From NCBI GenBank assembly GCA_937128795.1, contig CAKZMQ010000015.1, positions 62,001 to 126,000 of the forward strand: a DNA stretch of 64,000 nucleotides, given 5' to 3'. Positions 33,555 through 41,499 of this stretch are shown in pieces; the stretch's first letter is position 1, and each line of letters starts with the position of its first letter. Position numbers and translations under genes: made by a program. The notes beneath the pieces are model-generated. The model was not told the origin of the DNA and did not search any database. It saw only the letters and a list, made by a program, of their open reading frames with translations. The DNA comes from an uncultured Solirubrobacterales bacterium (GTDB lineage: Bacteria; Actinomycetota; Thermoleophilia; Solirubrobacterales; JACPNS01).

Positions 33555-33986
33555 GTGACGCCTGCCCCGCAACTCTCACCGGGACTTTCGTACGACCACG
33601 AGTTCTCCGTGACCGACGACCTCGCGACCGATGTCGGCGGAAGCGTCGCGAATCGAGTGCTTGCGACGCCGCGGATGATCGGTGTTATGGAGGGGACTTC
33701 GATGCGCGCCGTCTGGCCTGCATTGCCCGAAGGGGCGACTTGCGTGGGTTACGAAGTCTGCGTTAAACACGTCTCCTCGGCACCGCTCGGCGGCGATTGC
33801 GTTTGCAGCGCCGTGTTGACCGACGTGATCGATGGTCGCAAGCTGCGCTTCGACGTCAAGGTCACCTACGACGGCCGCACCGTCGGTGTTGGCACGCACG
33901 AGCGGCGCATCATCAACGCTGGCAAATTCGACGGCCGCAATGCGGCTGCAGATGCGGTGACCGGGTCCGCTGGGAGTGTTTCGTGA
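33555..33986 (+). CDS. FlK-like hotdog thioesterase
   Basis: 143 residues, GTG start, 42 bp from the divergent reductase gene. Hotdog fold with the FlK-type order: FSVTDDLATDVGG, an Arg/Glu helix region MIGVMEGTSM, VKHVSSAPLGGDCVCSAVLTDVIDGRKLRFDVKVTYDGRTVGVGTHERRII. It probably hydrolyses a short acyl-CoA. GTGA overlap with the downstream HMG-CoA-lyase-like gene indicates a functional pair. Confidence 0.82.
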   Translation: MTPAPQLSPGLSYDHEFSVTDDLATDVGGSVANRVLATPRMIGVMEGTSMRAVWPALPEGATCVGYEVCVKHVSSAPLGGDCVCSAVLTDVIDGRKLRFDVKVTYDGRTVGVGTHERRIINAGKFDGRNAAADAVTGSAGSVS

Positions 33987-34906
33987 CCGATCTTCCGAAA
34001 CGGGCAAAGATTCGCGAGGTCGGTCCGCGCGACGGTTTTCAGAACGAACCCGAGGTGGTCGCAACAGACGACAAAGTGCGGATCATCGACCAGCTGACGA
34101 AGACCGGGCTGACGCATTTGGAGGTCACTTCGTTCGTGCGCCCCGATGTGATCCCGCAGCTGGCCGATGGGGCGGAGGTGCTTGCGCGAATCGAGCGACG
34201 CGCCGACGTGAAATTCGGAGTTCTCATACCCAACCGCCGGGGACTCGAGAACGCGCTGAAGCTGCGCGACCATTTTGACGAGGCGAGCTTCTTTCTCTCG
34301 TCTTCGGAGACGCACAACATGAAGAATGTCAATCGTACGGTCGGGCAATCGCTGGCCGAACTGTCGGGTGTGGCCGAGGACGCACGCGCCGAGGGACTGC
34401 GCTGCGTGGCTGTGATCTCGACCGTGTTCGGCTGCCCCTACGAGGGCAAGATCGAGCCTGAACGCGTATTCGAGATCACCGAGCAGTTGGTCGAATTCGG
34501 CTGCGCCGAGATCGGATTTGCCGACACAACGGGTATGGCCAATCCGCTGCAGGTCGGGGAGTTCTTCGGCGACGCGTTCGAGCGATTTCCGAACGTCGAG
34601 CTGACCGCGCACTTCCACAACACCAGAGGCCAAGGACTCGCGAACGTACTGGCAGCCGTTCAGTCTGGCTGCGCATCGTTCGAGTCGTCGTTCGGCGAAA
34701 TGGGCGGCTGCCCGTTCCCGCCCGGCTCGACCGGCAACGTCGCGACCGAGGACGTCGTCTCGATGCTTCATGAGATGGGGATTGAGACGGGGATTGACCT
34801 TCCCGCCCTGATCGAATGCTCGCGCGCGATGCAGGAGGCGCTGGGCCGCAATCTGACCAGCCATGTGCTGACCGCCGGACCCGTCGACTGGGCTGGAGAG
34901 GCTTAG
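33983..34906 (+). CDS. Hydroxymethylglutaryl-CoA lyase-like enzyme
   Basis: 307 residues, GTG start inside the GTGA overlap with the thioesterase. DRE-TIM metallolyase with all HMG-CoA-lyase landmarks: VGPRDGFQNE (catalytic Arg), HFHNTRG (metal His pair), ADTTGMANP and the Cys-containing GGCPFPPGSTGNVATEDV near the C-terminus. It cleaves HMG-CoA to acetyl-CoA and acetoacetate, as in leucine breakdown; related 3-hydroxy-3-methyl acyl-CoA substrates are possible. Confidence 0.9.
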   Translation: MTDLPKRAKIREVGPRDGFQNEPEVVATDDKVRIIDQLTKTGLTHLEVTSFVRPDVIPQLADGAEVLARIERRADVKFGVLIPNRRGLENALKLRDHFDEASFFLSSSETHNMKNVNRTVGQSLAELSGVAEDARAEGLRCVAVISTVFGCPYEGKIEPERVFEITEQLVEFGCAEIGFADTTGMANPLQVGEFFGDAFERFPNVELTAHFHNTRGQGLANVLAAVQSGCASFESSFGEMGGCPFPPGSTGNVATEDVVSMLHEMGIETGIDLPALIECSRAMQEALGRNLTSHVLTAGPVDWAGEA

Positions 34907-34977
34907 CCGAGCGTTTCCCGCGGTGACGCCAAGCAGTTTGTCGGATTGATCCCGATGCCGTTGCCAAGCGAGTTTCT

Positions 34978-35025
34978 GCCGCATGCCCTGTCCATGCGGC
35001 GTGCTGCACGGACAGGGCATGCGGC
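34978..35025. repeat. 16-bp hairpin with an alternative inner pairing
   Basis: Arms GCCGCATGCCCTGTCC (34978-34993) and its exact complement (35010-35025), extended outside by TTTC/GAAA with a one-base bulge. The loop begins ATGCGGC, which can instead pair with the first seven bases of the left arm, giving a mutually exclusive shorter hairpin. Downstream of the HMG-CoA-lyase-like gene. Confidence 0.85.
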
Positions 35026-35244
35026 GAAAAAGCCTTTGTCCATCGGGTTCTTGGTTTTTGGCGTTTGGACCGCACCTGGAATTCCGCGCACCAGATCGTT
35101 TGCCGCCGAACAGCCGCGAAACCGCAAATATCCCCGAATTAGTTCGATAAATACCTAAGATAGGGTATAAAGTAGCCCCTCGAATCGGCCGACAACTCAA
35201 TCACCGACAGGCCTTTAACAGGCCCTAGTCCAGATCGAATGCGC

Positions 35245-35307
35245 CTTGGGGGCCGAGCCCAAGACGTTTTCCGGAAACGCGTTGGGGGCCGAGCCCGACG
35301 CGTTTCC
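35245..35307. repeat. Two hairpins with identical loop and different stems
   Basis: CTTGGG-GGCCGAG-CCCAAG (35245-35263) is followed by GGAAACGCGTTGGG-GGCCGAG-CCCGACGCGTTTCC (35273-35307; 14 bp, one G-T). Both share TTGGGGGCCGAGCCC but have different outer stems. They lie about 100 nt upstream of the acetyl-CoA-synthetase-like gene and may act in its leader or end an upstream transcript. Confidence 0.85.
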
Positions 35308-35404
35308 CATTTAAACACCCCCTCTCCCCAGCCCGCCCAGAACACGGTTTGCCAAAAGGCAATCCTTGTGGAAGTGTTGCGGGATTGACTTAGACTGCGC
35401 GGGG

Positions 35405-37366
35405 ATGAGGGAGGATGGGGAAACGGTCGCTTGGACTCCGACCGCTGAGTATGTGGATCAAGCCAACGTTTCTCGCTTGATGCGCGAGTACGGAGTTGAC
35501 TCGATCTCCGAATTACGTGCGGCGACCACCGAGGATATTGCGAAGTACTGGCAAACCGTCGTCGACGATCTCGCGATTCCATTTGCCAAACCGTTTGATC
35601 GCGTGATGGATGATTCCGAAGGAATCAAATGGACCAAGTGGTTCACCGGTGGCGAGATCAACATGACGTCTGTCTGCGTCGACCGTTGGGCGGACGACGC
35701 CGAGGCCGCCGTTCAACCAGCTGTGATCTGTCAGCGCGAGGACGAATCCGTTGAACAACTGACGTTCGCCGACCTGCGCCGTGAAATCGATGCGCTCGTC
35801 ATCGGTATGCGCGAGATCGGGATCGGACCCGGCGACAACGTCGGCGTCTTCATGCCGATGACTCCGCGCGCGGTGATCGCCAGCTACGCGGTCGCCAAAC
35901 TCGGTGCCGTCTACCTGCCGATCTTCTCCGGATTCGCGGCGTCGGCAGTTGCCGCGCGACTGAACGACGCGCACGCGAAGCTGCTGATCACCGCGGACGG
36001 TGGAGCGCGGCGGGGCAATGCGGCGCCGATCAAACCGGTCGCCGATGAAGTCGCAGGGCTGGTGCCGAGCCTGCAACACATGGTCGTCGCGCGCGAACAG
36101 GGCAATGAGATCTCGATGACCGACGGTCGCGATCTTGAATGGGAAGACGTAGTGGGACCGCATCGCGGCGAATCGGCCAAGGCTGCCGTGACCGGCAGTG
36201 AAGACCCGGTGATGGTCGGCTACACATCCGGGACAACCGGAAAGCCCAAGGGTGCCGTCCATGTTCACGGCGGCTTCACCGTGAAGATGATCTCCGAGGT
36301 TGCCTACCAACTCGACGTCCACGCCGGTGACAGATTCATGTGGGTAACGGACATGGGCTGGATCATGGGCCCCGTCAACATGCTCGGCGCGCACGGCCTG
36401 GGGGCGACGATGGTGATGATGGAGGGTGCCCCCGACTGGCCCGACGCATCGCGGCTCTGGAAGTTCGTGGAACAGCAGAAAATCAATGTGCTCGGAATCT
36501 CGCCGACACTGATCCGTGCCCTGCAGTCACGCGGTGACGGCTTCACCGAAGGATTCGACCTGTCCAGCCTGAGAATCCTCGGTTCGACCGGCGAACCCTG
36601 GAACGAAGAGCCATACCGCTGGCTGATGAAGGTCACCGGCGAGCGCGTGCCGATCATCAACATCAGCGGCGGTACCGAAGTCGGCGCGTGCTTCCTCACG
36701 CCGTTTCCGGTCGAACCGATCAAGGCCTGCTCGTTGGGCGGCGCGTCGCTGGGGATGGATGTCGACGTCTTCGACGCCGATGGCAATCCCGTTCGCGGCA
36801 AGGTCGGCGAGCTTGTCTGCAAGCAGCCCTGGCCGAGCATGACGCGCGGCGTGCTCGGTGATCCGGAACGCTACGAATCGAGCTACTGGAGCACATACCC
36901 GGACATTTGGCGTCACGGCGACTGGGCGATGGTCGACGACGACGGAGACTGGTTTTTGTTCGGACGTTCCGACGAGGCAATAAACGTCGCCGGCAAGCGG
37001 CTCGGGCCGGCCGAGGTCGAAGGCATCCTCGTCGCGGACGCACGCGTGGCAGAGGCGGCGGCGATCGGCGTGCCGGACGAGACGAAGGGTGAGACTGTGT
37101 GGTGCTTCGCCGTTCCGAATCCGGGCTCCGAACATGACTACGACGAGCTGTCGGCGGACCTCGCACAGGCAGTTGCAAACGAACTCGGTCGCCCATTCAA
37201 ACCGTCGAAGGTGCTGATCGTGCCGGCATTGCCAAAGACCCGCTCGGCGAAGATCCTCCGCCGCGCGGTACGCGCTGCCGCTTTGGGTGAGGACCCCGGC
37301 GATCTGTCGAGCGCCGAGAACCCCGAGGCGCTCGACGCGATTCGCGAGGCGATCAACCAGTCGTGA
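35405..37366 (+). CDS. Acetyl-CoA synthetase-like acyl-CoA ligase (AMP-forming)
   Basis: About 653 residues from the ATG at 35405. It has the Acs-type N-terminal cap (KWTKWFTGGEINMTSVCVDRW), the P-loop YTSGTTGKPKGAVHVHGG, WVTDMGWIMGP, INISGGTEVG, the hinge HGDWAMVDDDGDWFLFGRSDEAINVAGKRLGPAEVE and the C-terminal PKTRSAKILRR with the catalytic Lys. Very similar in layout to acetyl/propionyl-CoA synthetases, but WYxG-type acetate-pocket residues are not canonical. It would supply acetyl-CoA or a related acyl-CoA to the ethylmalonyl-CoA pathway. Confidence 0.92.
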   Translation: MREDGETVAWTPTAEYVDQANVSRLMREYGVDSISELRAATTEDIAKYWQTVVDDLAIPFAKPFDRVMDDSEGIKWTKWFTGGEINMTSVCVDRWADDAEAAVQPAVICQREDESVEQLTFADLRREIDALVIGMREIGIGPGDNVGVFMPMTPRAVIASYAVAKLGAVYLPIFSGFAASAVAARLNDAHAKLLITADGGARRGNAAPIKPVADEVAGLVPSLQHMVVAREQGNEISMTDGRDLEWEDVVGPHRGESAKAAVTGSEDPVMVGYTSGTTGKPKGAVHVHGGFTVKMISEVAYQLDVHAGDRFMWVTDMGWIMGPVNMLGAHGLGATMVMMEGAPDWPDASRLWKFVEQQKINVLGISPTLIRALQSRGDGFTEGFDLSSLRILGSTGEPWNEEPYRWLMKVTGERVPIINISGGTEVGACFLTPFPVEPIKACSLGGASLGMDVDVFDADGNPVRGKVGELVCKQPWPSMTRGVLGDPERYESSYWSTYPDIWRHGDWAMVDDDGDWFLFGRSDEAINVAGKRLGPAEVEGILVADARVAEAAAIGVPDETKGETVWCFAVPNPGSEHDYDELSADLAQAVANELGRPFKPSKVLIVPALPKTRSAKILRRAVRAAALGEDPGDLSSAENPEALDAIREAINQS

Positions 37367-37634
37367 AGCCGCTGGCGCCGGTCGGGTCGAGCCAGCTGAC
37401 TTCGACCATGTCGACTTGCGACATCCGCGAGCCTTCGCGGGCGACCCCGACCATTTGTTCGACGGCATCCTTCGATCCCTCGAAGTAGCACTCGACGGTT
37501 CCATCCGGCATGTTGACTGCGCTGCCGGCAACGTCGCGCTCGAGCGCCGCGCGCCGGATCGTGTCGCGGTAGAACACGCCCTGTACGCGGCCGCTCGCCA
37601 CGACGCGCGCTCGAACGTACCGATCAGAATGCAT
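37353..37634 (-). CDS. acyP: Acylphosphatase
   Basis: 93 residues with GRVQGVFYRDTIRRAA (catalytic Arg) and the Asn-bearing SAVNMPDGTVECYFEG. It hydrolyses acyl phosphates. The 3' end overlaps the convergent synthetase gene by 14 nt. The start is one base from the tRNA-Leu gene on the same strand, so it may be read from the same transcript. Confidence 0.92.
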   Translation of the reverse strand: MHSDRYVRARVVASGRVQGVFYRDTIRRAALERDVAGSAVNMPDGTVECYFEGSKDAVEQMVGVAREGSRMSQVDMVEVSWLDPTGASGFTTG

Positions 37635-37635
37635 A

Positions 37636-37718
37636 TGCCCGGGGAGAGACTCGAACTCTCACGCCCAAAGGACACGGCATTTTGAGTGCCGCGCGTCTAC
37701 CGATTCCGCCACCCGGGC
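37636..37718 (-). tRNA. tRNA-Leu (CAA)
   Basis: On the minus strand: acceptor GCCCGGG/CCCGGGC, D-arm TGGCGGAATCGGTAGACGC, anticodon loop CTCAAAA (anticodon CAA), long variable arm TGTCCTTTGGGCG and T-loop GTTCGAGT. Discriminator A; no encoded CCA. Confidence 0.96.
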
Positions 37719-37785
37719 TTGGGTGAAAAACTTACAGCCCCGGTCGCGGAATCGGAAAGACGCGCGAAGCGTCTGTACAGATTGT

Positions 37786-37798
37786 CCGCCACCCGGGC
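37786..37798 (-). pseudogene. Degenerate tRNA-Leu 5' fragment upstream of tRNA-Leu(CAA)
   Basis: CCGCCACCCGGGC repeats the exact first 13 nt (on the minus strand) of the tRNA-Leu at 37706-37718, 80 nt upstream of it. The adjoining GTCTGTACAGATTG is a diverged match to the D-arm region GTCTACCGATT. Looks like the remnant of a tandem tRNA duplication. Confidence 0.55.
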
Positions 37799-37830
37799 AG
37801 GGCCGCCGAAAAACTTCTAGCGGGACAAAT

Positions 37831-38379
37831 CTAGCTGGCCGGCGCAGCGTTGGCTGGCGGCGCGGGCGGCGGCGCCGTTGCCGATTCGAGCGGAGGGCCA
37901 CCGGGCTCGCCGGGCTTGATCTCTTCCTCAACGCTCCACTGCTGGCTGAAACCCCACATCGCGACAACGATCAACAGCATCTGAACGGGGATCAGCGAGA
38001 GCGTGATGATGCCGAGCACCGCGTCGGGAAGCGTTGGGTCGGTGTAGCCGGTCTTGTCGCGCGCAAACCAGGCCGGGCCGGCGACGAGCGCGAACACGCC
38101 CAGCATCACTGCCATTGCTGCGATTACCGGCAGCACGCCGCGATTCCACCTGTAGACGTAGCCGGCGAAGATTCCGTACATCACGATGAAACCGATGTGC
38201 AAGGCCTTGGCGCCGACGAGCGTCGCCCATCCGCCCAGCGCAACGACAACCAGCATGAAGATCGTGATCGCCAATAAAGCGAGCACTCCCAATCGCGCGG
38301 TCTGCGATTCCGGCAGGTCCCTGTTCGGGTGCCGGACAGGCGGCTTCTCCTCGGCCGCTGCTACATCCTCCCACAGCAT
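37831..38379 (-). CDS. Four-helix membrane protein, unknown function
   Basis: About 182 residues from the ATG at 38379 (MLWEDVAAAEEKPPVRHPN). Four hydrophobic helices between residues 30 and 155, charged N-terminus and a Pro/Ala-rich C-terminal tail (PPPAPPANAAPAS). No family recognised. It lies between two tRNA-Leu genes. Confidence 0.8.
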   Translation of the reverse strand: MLWEDVAAAEEKPPVRHPNRDLPESQTARLGVLALLAITIFMLVVVALGGWATLVGAKALHIGFIVMYGIFAGYVYRWNRGVLPVIAAMAVMLGVFALVAGPAWFARDKTGYTDPTLPDAVLGIITLSLIPVQMLLIVVAMWGFSQQWSVEEEIKPGEPGGPPLESATAPPPAPPANAAPAS

Positions 38380-38467
38380 CGAGCGAAGTCTAGACTCTCG
38401 CACGGGCGTGCGCCAACATCCCTCGACGGATGCACATGATCGCCCGATAGAAAGAAGCGAACTACCT

Positions 38468-38551
38468 GCGGATGTGGCGGAATTGGTAGACGCGCTGGCC
38501 TTAGGAGCCAGTGGGCGAAAGCTCGTGGGGGTTCAAGTCCCTCCATCCGCA
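38468..38551 (+). tRNA. tRNA-Leu (UAG)
   Basis: Acceptor GCGGATG/CATCCGC, anticodon loop CTTAGGA (anticodon TAG), class II variable arm, T-loop GTTCAAGT, discriminator A, no encoded CCA. Confidence 0.96.
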
Positions 38552-38581
38552 CTGTTGTCGCTGGTGACGACCGACTCCCTC

Positions 38582-39358
38582 ATGGGTGCCTTGAAAAAAT
38601 CACTCGCAGTAGTCGCGCCGGTGCGGGCGGCGATTGCGCGCGCAACGAGCAGCCCGGAGCGTGCGTTGTATTTGGCGGCGGCGACTGCATTGACGGTCGC
38701 CGGAGCGAAGAGTTCGCGACGCACCGAGGTCGTCGTCAAGCCGCTGATCATGGTGTCGCTGCAGCTCGGGTTGGCTCGCACACGATTCAGCAGATCGGAC
38801 GCCGACAACGCGTTGCTGTTCGGCGCGACAGGTGCATCGCTGATCGGCGATTGGTACATGCTCCAAGAGGAGTTCGCATCGACGCAGGCAGAATCCGATC
38901 GTTGGCTCAAGCGCGGTGCCTTGTGCTTTGCCGTAAATCATGCGCTGATGATTGCGCTGGCACTCAAGCACGGCGCCCGCCCGACCAAACGCGATGCGCT
39001 GATGCGATTGGGATCGCTGGCCGAGGCCAAGCTCGTGCTCTACGCCAGCAACCGTGAGATCTTCGTGCCGATCGCCTGGTATTCGGCGGCGTTGACCGCG
39101 ATGTCGACGGTGATGGCCAGTCCATCGCTGATTCCGGCCGAAACGCCCGCTGACGATCCGCGGCGCGGCCTCGAACTCGGCGGCCTCAGCTTCGTCGCGT
39201 CAGACGGCATGATCCTGCATCGCAGGACCTTCTTCAAGGACACCGTTGCGGGCTCCGCAGCCGAGGCCTTTGTCCTGGCCAGCTACGCGCTCGCGCAGAT
39301 GCTGTTGGTCGACGGCTTGGAGAGGCTCGCGCAGTTGCCGCAAACCGAGGCCAGATAA
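38582..39358 (+). CDS. YhhN/TMEM86-like membrane protein (lysoplasmalogenase family)
   Basis: 258 residues from the ATG at 38582; the longer ORF-track start runs through the tRNA. Multi-helix membrane protein with the YhhN conserved points VVKPLIMVSL near residue 55, GDWYMLQEEF near 95 and VASDGMILHRR near 205, matching the family's KP, GD and SD acidic sites. Characterised members cleave lysoplasmalogens; activity here is unproven. Confidence 0.82.
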   Translation: MGALKKSLAVVAPVRAAIARATSSPERALYLAAATALTVAGAKSSRRTEVVVKPLIMVSLQLGLARTRFSRSDADNALLFGATGASLIGDWYMLQEEFASTQAESDRWLKRGALCFAVNHALMIALALKHGARPTKRDALMRLGSLAEAKLVLYASNREIFVPIAWYSAALTAMSTVMASPSLIPAETPADDPRRGLELGGLSFVASDGMILHRRTFFKDTVAGSAAEAFVLASYALAQMLLVDGLERLAQLPQTEAR

Positions 39359-39372
39359 ACTCGCCCGCGCAT

Positions 39373-39446
39373 GGGCCAGTGGCCAAATTGGCTAAGGCAC
39401 CGGTCTCCAAAACCGGGGATTCCAGGTTCGAGTCCTGGCTGGCCCG
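39373..39446 (+). tRNA. tRNA-Trp (CCA)
   Basis: Acceptor GGGCCAG/CTGGCCC, anticodon stem CCGGT/ACCGG with loop CTCCAAA (anticodon CCA), T-arm CCAGG-TTCGAGT-CCTGG, discriminator G. No encoded CCA tail. Confidence 0.95.
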
Positions 39447-39476
39447 TCTCTCTTTTCGCTCTGTTTGAATTTGCCT

Positions 39477-39920
39477 GTGCGCCCAAACATCTTCAGCGGT
39501 GATTTCGATCAGGAGCGCGACGGCGACGGAGCCGTCAAGCGGCAGAACTTTGTCGCGCGCAAGGCGGGCTCGAATTGGATCGGGGCGACTGTCTGGGAGT
39601 TGGAGCCAGGGGCGACCGCGTACAAGTACCACTTCCACTACGGGGAAGAGGAGTTGCTGATCGTGCTTGACGGCAGTCCGACTCTGCGCACTCCGGAGGG
39701 CACGAGCGAGCTGTCGGCCGGGGACGTCGTGAGTTTTCTCGTTGGACCCGACGGTGCTCATCAAGTCGTCAACAACTCGGACACGGTCGTTCGGTTTTTG
39801 GCGGTGAGCGCCGGGGAGGACGCGGACATCGTGAAGTATCCGGAGACGGGGGAGACGCTGGTCAGCTACCGGCGCAGCCATCCGGATGGTTTCAAGGAGA
39901 TTCTCAGGGGCGACGCTTGA
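39477..39920 (+). CDS. Cupin-domain protein
   Basis: About 147 residues (GTG at 39477; TTG at 39465 is possible). Single cupin barrel: KYHFHYGEEELLIVLDGSPTLRTPEG is cupin motif 1 with HxHxxxxE metal ligands, and GPDGAHQVVNNSD gives the second His. A mono-metal binding site is therefore complete. Family members range from isomerases and dioxygenases to sensors; function here unknown. Confidence 0.85.
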   Translation: MRPNIFSGDFDQERDGDGAVKRQNFVARKAGSNWIGATVWELEPGATAYKYHFHYGEEELLIVLDGSPTLRTPEGTSELSAGDVVSFLVGPDGAHQVVNNSDTVVRFLAVSAGEDADIVKYPETGETLVSYRRSHPDGFKEILRGDA

Positions 39921-39985
39921 GCCTCGTCCGAGATTCCGTGGAAATCACCTAGACGTTGCGACGCCCGGCTCTTTACGGTGGAGTC

Positions 39986-40702
39986 ATGGAAATCTCATCC
40001 GCTCCGACCAACGGGGCATATTCAAATATCAAGACTTACTCACCGGCGAATCAGGTCGCCTGGTTCGGGTTCGGTTCGCTGGTTGCTTTCGCATTGCCGT
40101 TCGTGGGGAGCAGTGTGCTCGAGCTCCAGCACGACCTCTACCTGTTGTTCTACGGAGTTGGTGTGACCGCGTTGCTTTATTCGTACGTGCGCGCAACCGA
40201 CGTTGACGTAGGTGCGTTGTTCAGGCGAAACTGGATTCCGAGTCTCGCGATTGGAGTGGTCCTTGCAGTACTGCTGATCTTCAATGTGCTCTCCGAGGAT
40301 GCAACCGAGCGTCCGGACGGGATCTATTTCGCGTTTGAGCTGTTCTGGCGCGGCGCGGTCTACGGGTCGATCGACGCGCTGCTGTTGACCGTGTTCCCGT
40401 GCGTCGTCGTACTGTCGATTCTGGGCGGGCGGTTGCTCACGGTCAGGAGAAAGCTCTTGTACTTCTTCGTTTCGCTTGCCCTCGTGCTGACGATCACCGC
40501 GATTTACCACCTTGGGTATGACCAATACCGCCAAGACGGGGTTCGAGGGCCTGAGATCGGCAACACGTTGATTTCCTTGCCGATGCTCCTGACTGCCAAC
40601 CCGGTGGGTTCTGTGGTGGATCACGCGGCCATGCACATGGCGGCGGTCGCGCATGAGTATGAGACCGAATTGAGGCTGCCGCCGCAGGTCGAAGTCGAGT
40701 GA
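39986..40702 (+). CDS. Polytopic membrane protein, unknown function
   Basis: About 238 residues from the ATG at 39986, which has GGTGGAG just upstream. Six or so membrane helices; the last third holds TAIYHLGYDQYR and DHAAMHMAAVAHEYETE, with several His that could bind metal. I do not recognise a family. It precedes the tandem repeat/tRNA-Gly locus. Confidence 0.78.
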   Translation: MEISSAPTNGAYSNIKTYSPANQVAWFGFGSLVAFALPFVGSSVLELQHDLYLLFYGVGVTALLYSYVRATDVDVGALFRRNWIPSLAIGVVLAVLLIFNVLSEDATERPDGIYFAFELFWRGAVYGSIDALLLTVFPCVVVLSILGGRLLTVRRKLLYFFVSLALVLTITAIYHLGYDQYRQDGVRGPEIGNTLISLPMLLTANPVGSVVDHAAMHMAAVAHEYETELRLPPQVEVE

Positions 40703-40732
40703 GTCCTCTCCTCCGCGTAGAATCGTGACTCC

Positions 40733-40826
40733 TGCGGGCGCTGCACGTATGCTTCGCCCACTACGCGGGCGCTGCACCTATGCTTCGCCCACTACGCGGG
40801 CGCTGCACCTATGCTTCGCCCACTAC
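40733..40826 (+). repeat. Three tandem 31-bp repeats abutting tRNA-Gly
   Basis: Three near-identical units, each opening GCGGGCGCTGCAC and closing TATGCTTCGCCCACTAC; the first unit differs at one base. GCGGGCG is also the 5' acceptor strand of the tRNA-Gly that follows, so the tRNA itself begins like a fourth, truncated unit. Confidence 0.9.
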
Positions 40827-40897
40827 GCGGGCGAAGTGTTGTGGTTGCACAGGAGCCTTCCAAGCTCTTAGGGCGGGTTCGATTCCCGTCGCCCGCT
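40827..40897 (+). tRNA. tRNA-Gly (UCC)
   Basis: Acceptor GCGGGCG/CGCCCGC, D-stem GTGT/GCAC, anticodon loop CTTCCAA (anticodon TCC), T-arm GCGGG-TTCGATT-CCCGT, discriminator T. No encoded CCA. Confidence 0.95.
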
Positions 40898-41016
40898 TGG
40901 GACGGTGGGGACGATTCTGAGCGGCGTCCTCCGCGGCTCACGACCGGATGGTCGCTTCGCCTTGTGCGTCCTTGTCAGAATCGGCCCCAACGCACAAAGC
41001 TAAGGAATCGGAGAAG

Positions 41017-41499
41017 ATGAAGAAGCCATTTTTCAAAGCCGAGCCAGTGGATGCATCGTTCTTTGACTCAGCACCTGAGAGGCTTGTTGGCACCTTCGAG
41101 ATCGCTCGGCCAGCGGCTGACGTGTGGGCGGAGCTGGTCAGTGATTCGCCGCTCTCTTGGTGCCGAATCCTCGGCGATGGGATCGAGTGGACCTCGGACC
41201 GCCCGTTCGGCGTCGGCACCACGCGCACGGTCAAGGCGCTGAAGGGCTTGAGCGAACTGCATGAGTACTACTTCCGTTGGGAAGAAGGCCGCCAGCACTC
41301 CTTTTACGCAATCGAGGGCAGCGCACCGCTCTTCAAACGCTTTGCCGAGGACTATCTCGTCGAGCCGACCGGTGAGAACTCATGCCGCTTCACCTGGACG
41401 TTCGCCTGGGAGCCGACGTTGATGGGCAAGGGTCCAGCCAATAAGTGGATCCTCGGCACGCTGATCAAGGACACGCGCGAGCACTTCAACGCCGCCTAG
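41017..41499 (+). CDS. SRPBCC-family protein
   Basis: 160 residues; GGAG precedes the ATG at 41017. START/Bet v1-like: LVGTFEIARPAADVWAELVSDSPLSW, a mid sheet with LSELHEYYFRWEEGRQHSFY, and a C-terminal helix. A ligand-binding protein with no clear enzymatic residues. It converges with another SRPBCC gene (4-nt overlap of stops). Confidence 0.82.
   Translation: MKKPFFKAEPVDASFFDSAPERLVGTFEIARPAADVWAELVSDSPLSWCRILGDGIEWTSDRPFGVGTTRTVKALKGLSELHEYYFRWEEGRQHSFYAIEGSAPLFKRFAEDYLVEPTGENSCRFTWTFAWEPTLMGKGPANKWILGTLIKDTREHFNAA

Larger units (their letters stand above)
34907..35404. other. 498-bp intergenic region rich in hairpins
   Basis: No gene is visible; the ORF-track entries here are shadows or short. 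It contains the long hairpin at 34978-35025, the paired hairpins at 35245-35307 and a region near 35370-35395 (TTGCGGGATTGACTTAGACT) that could hold the promoter of the following synthetase. AT-rich from 35100 to 35180. Confidence 0.6.

Noticed and set aside
33866-35200. 444-residue minus-strand ORF
   Set aside because: Antisense to the HMG-CoA-lyase-like gene; composition is not protein-like.
38186-38581. N-terminal extension of the YhhN-like protein
   Set aside because: It runs through tRNA-Leu(UAG); the ATG at 38582 gives a normal family start.
40733-40826. CRISPR array
   Set aside because: The units are directly tandem with no unique spacers, and no cas gene is nearby.
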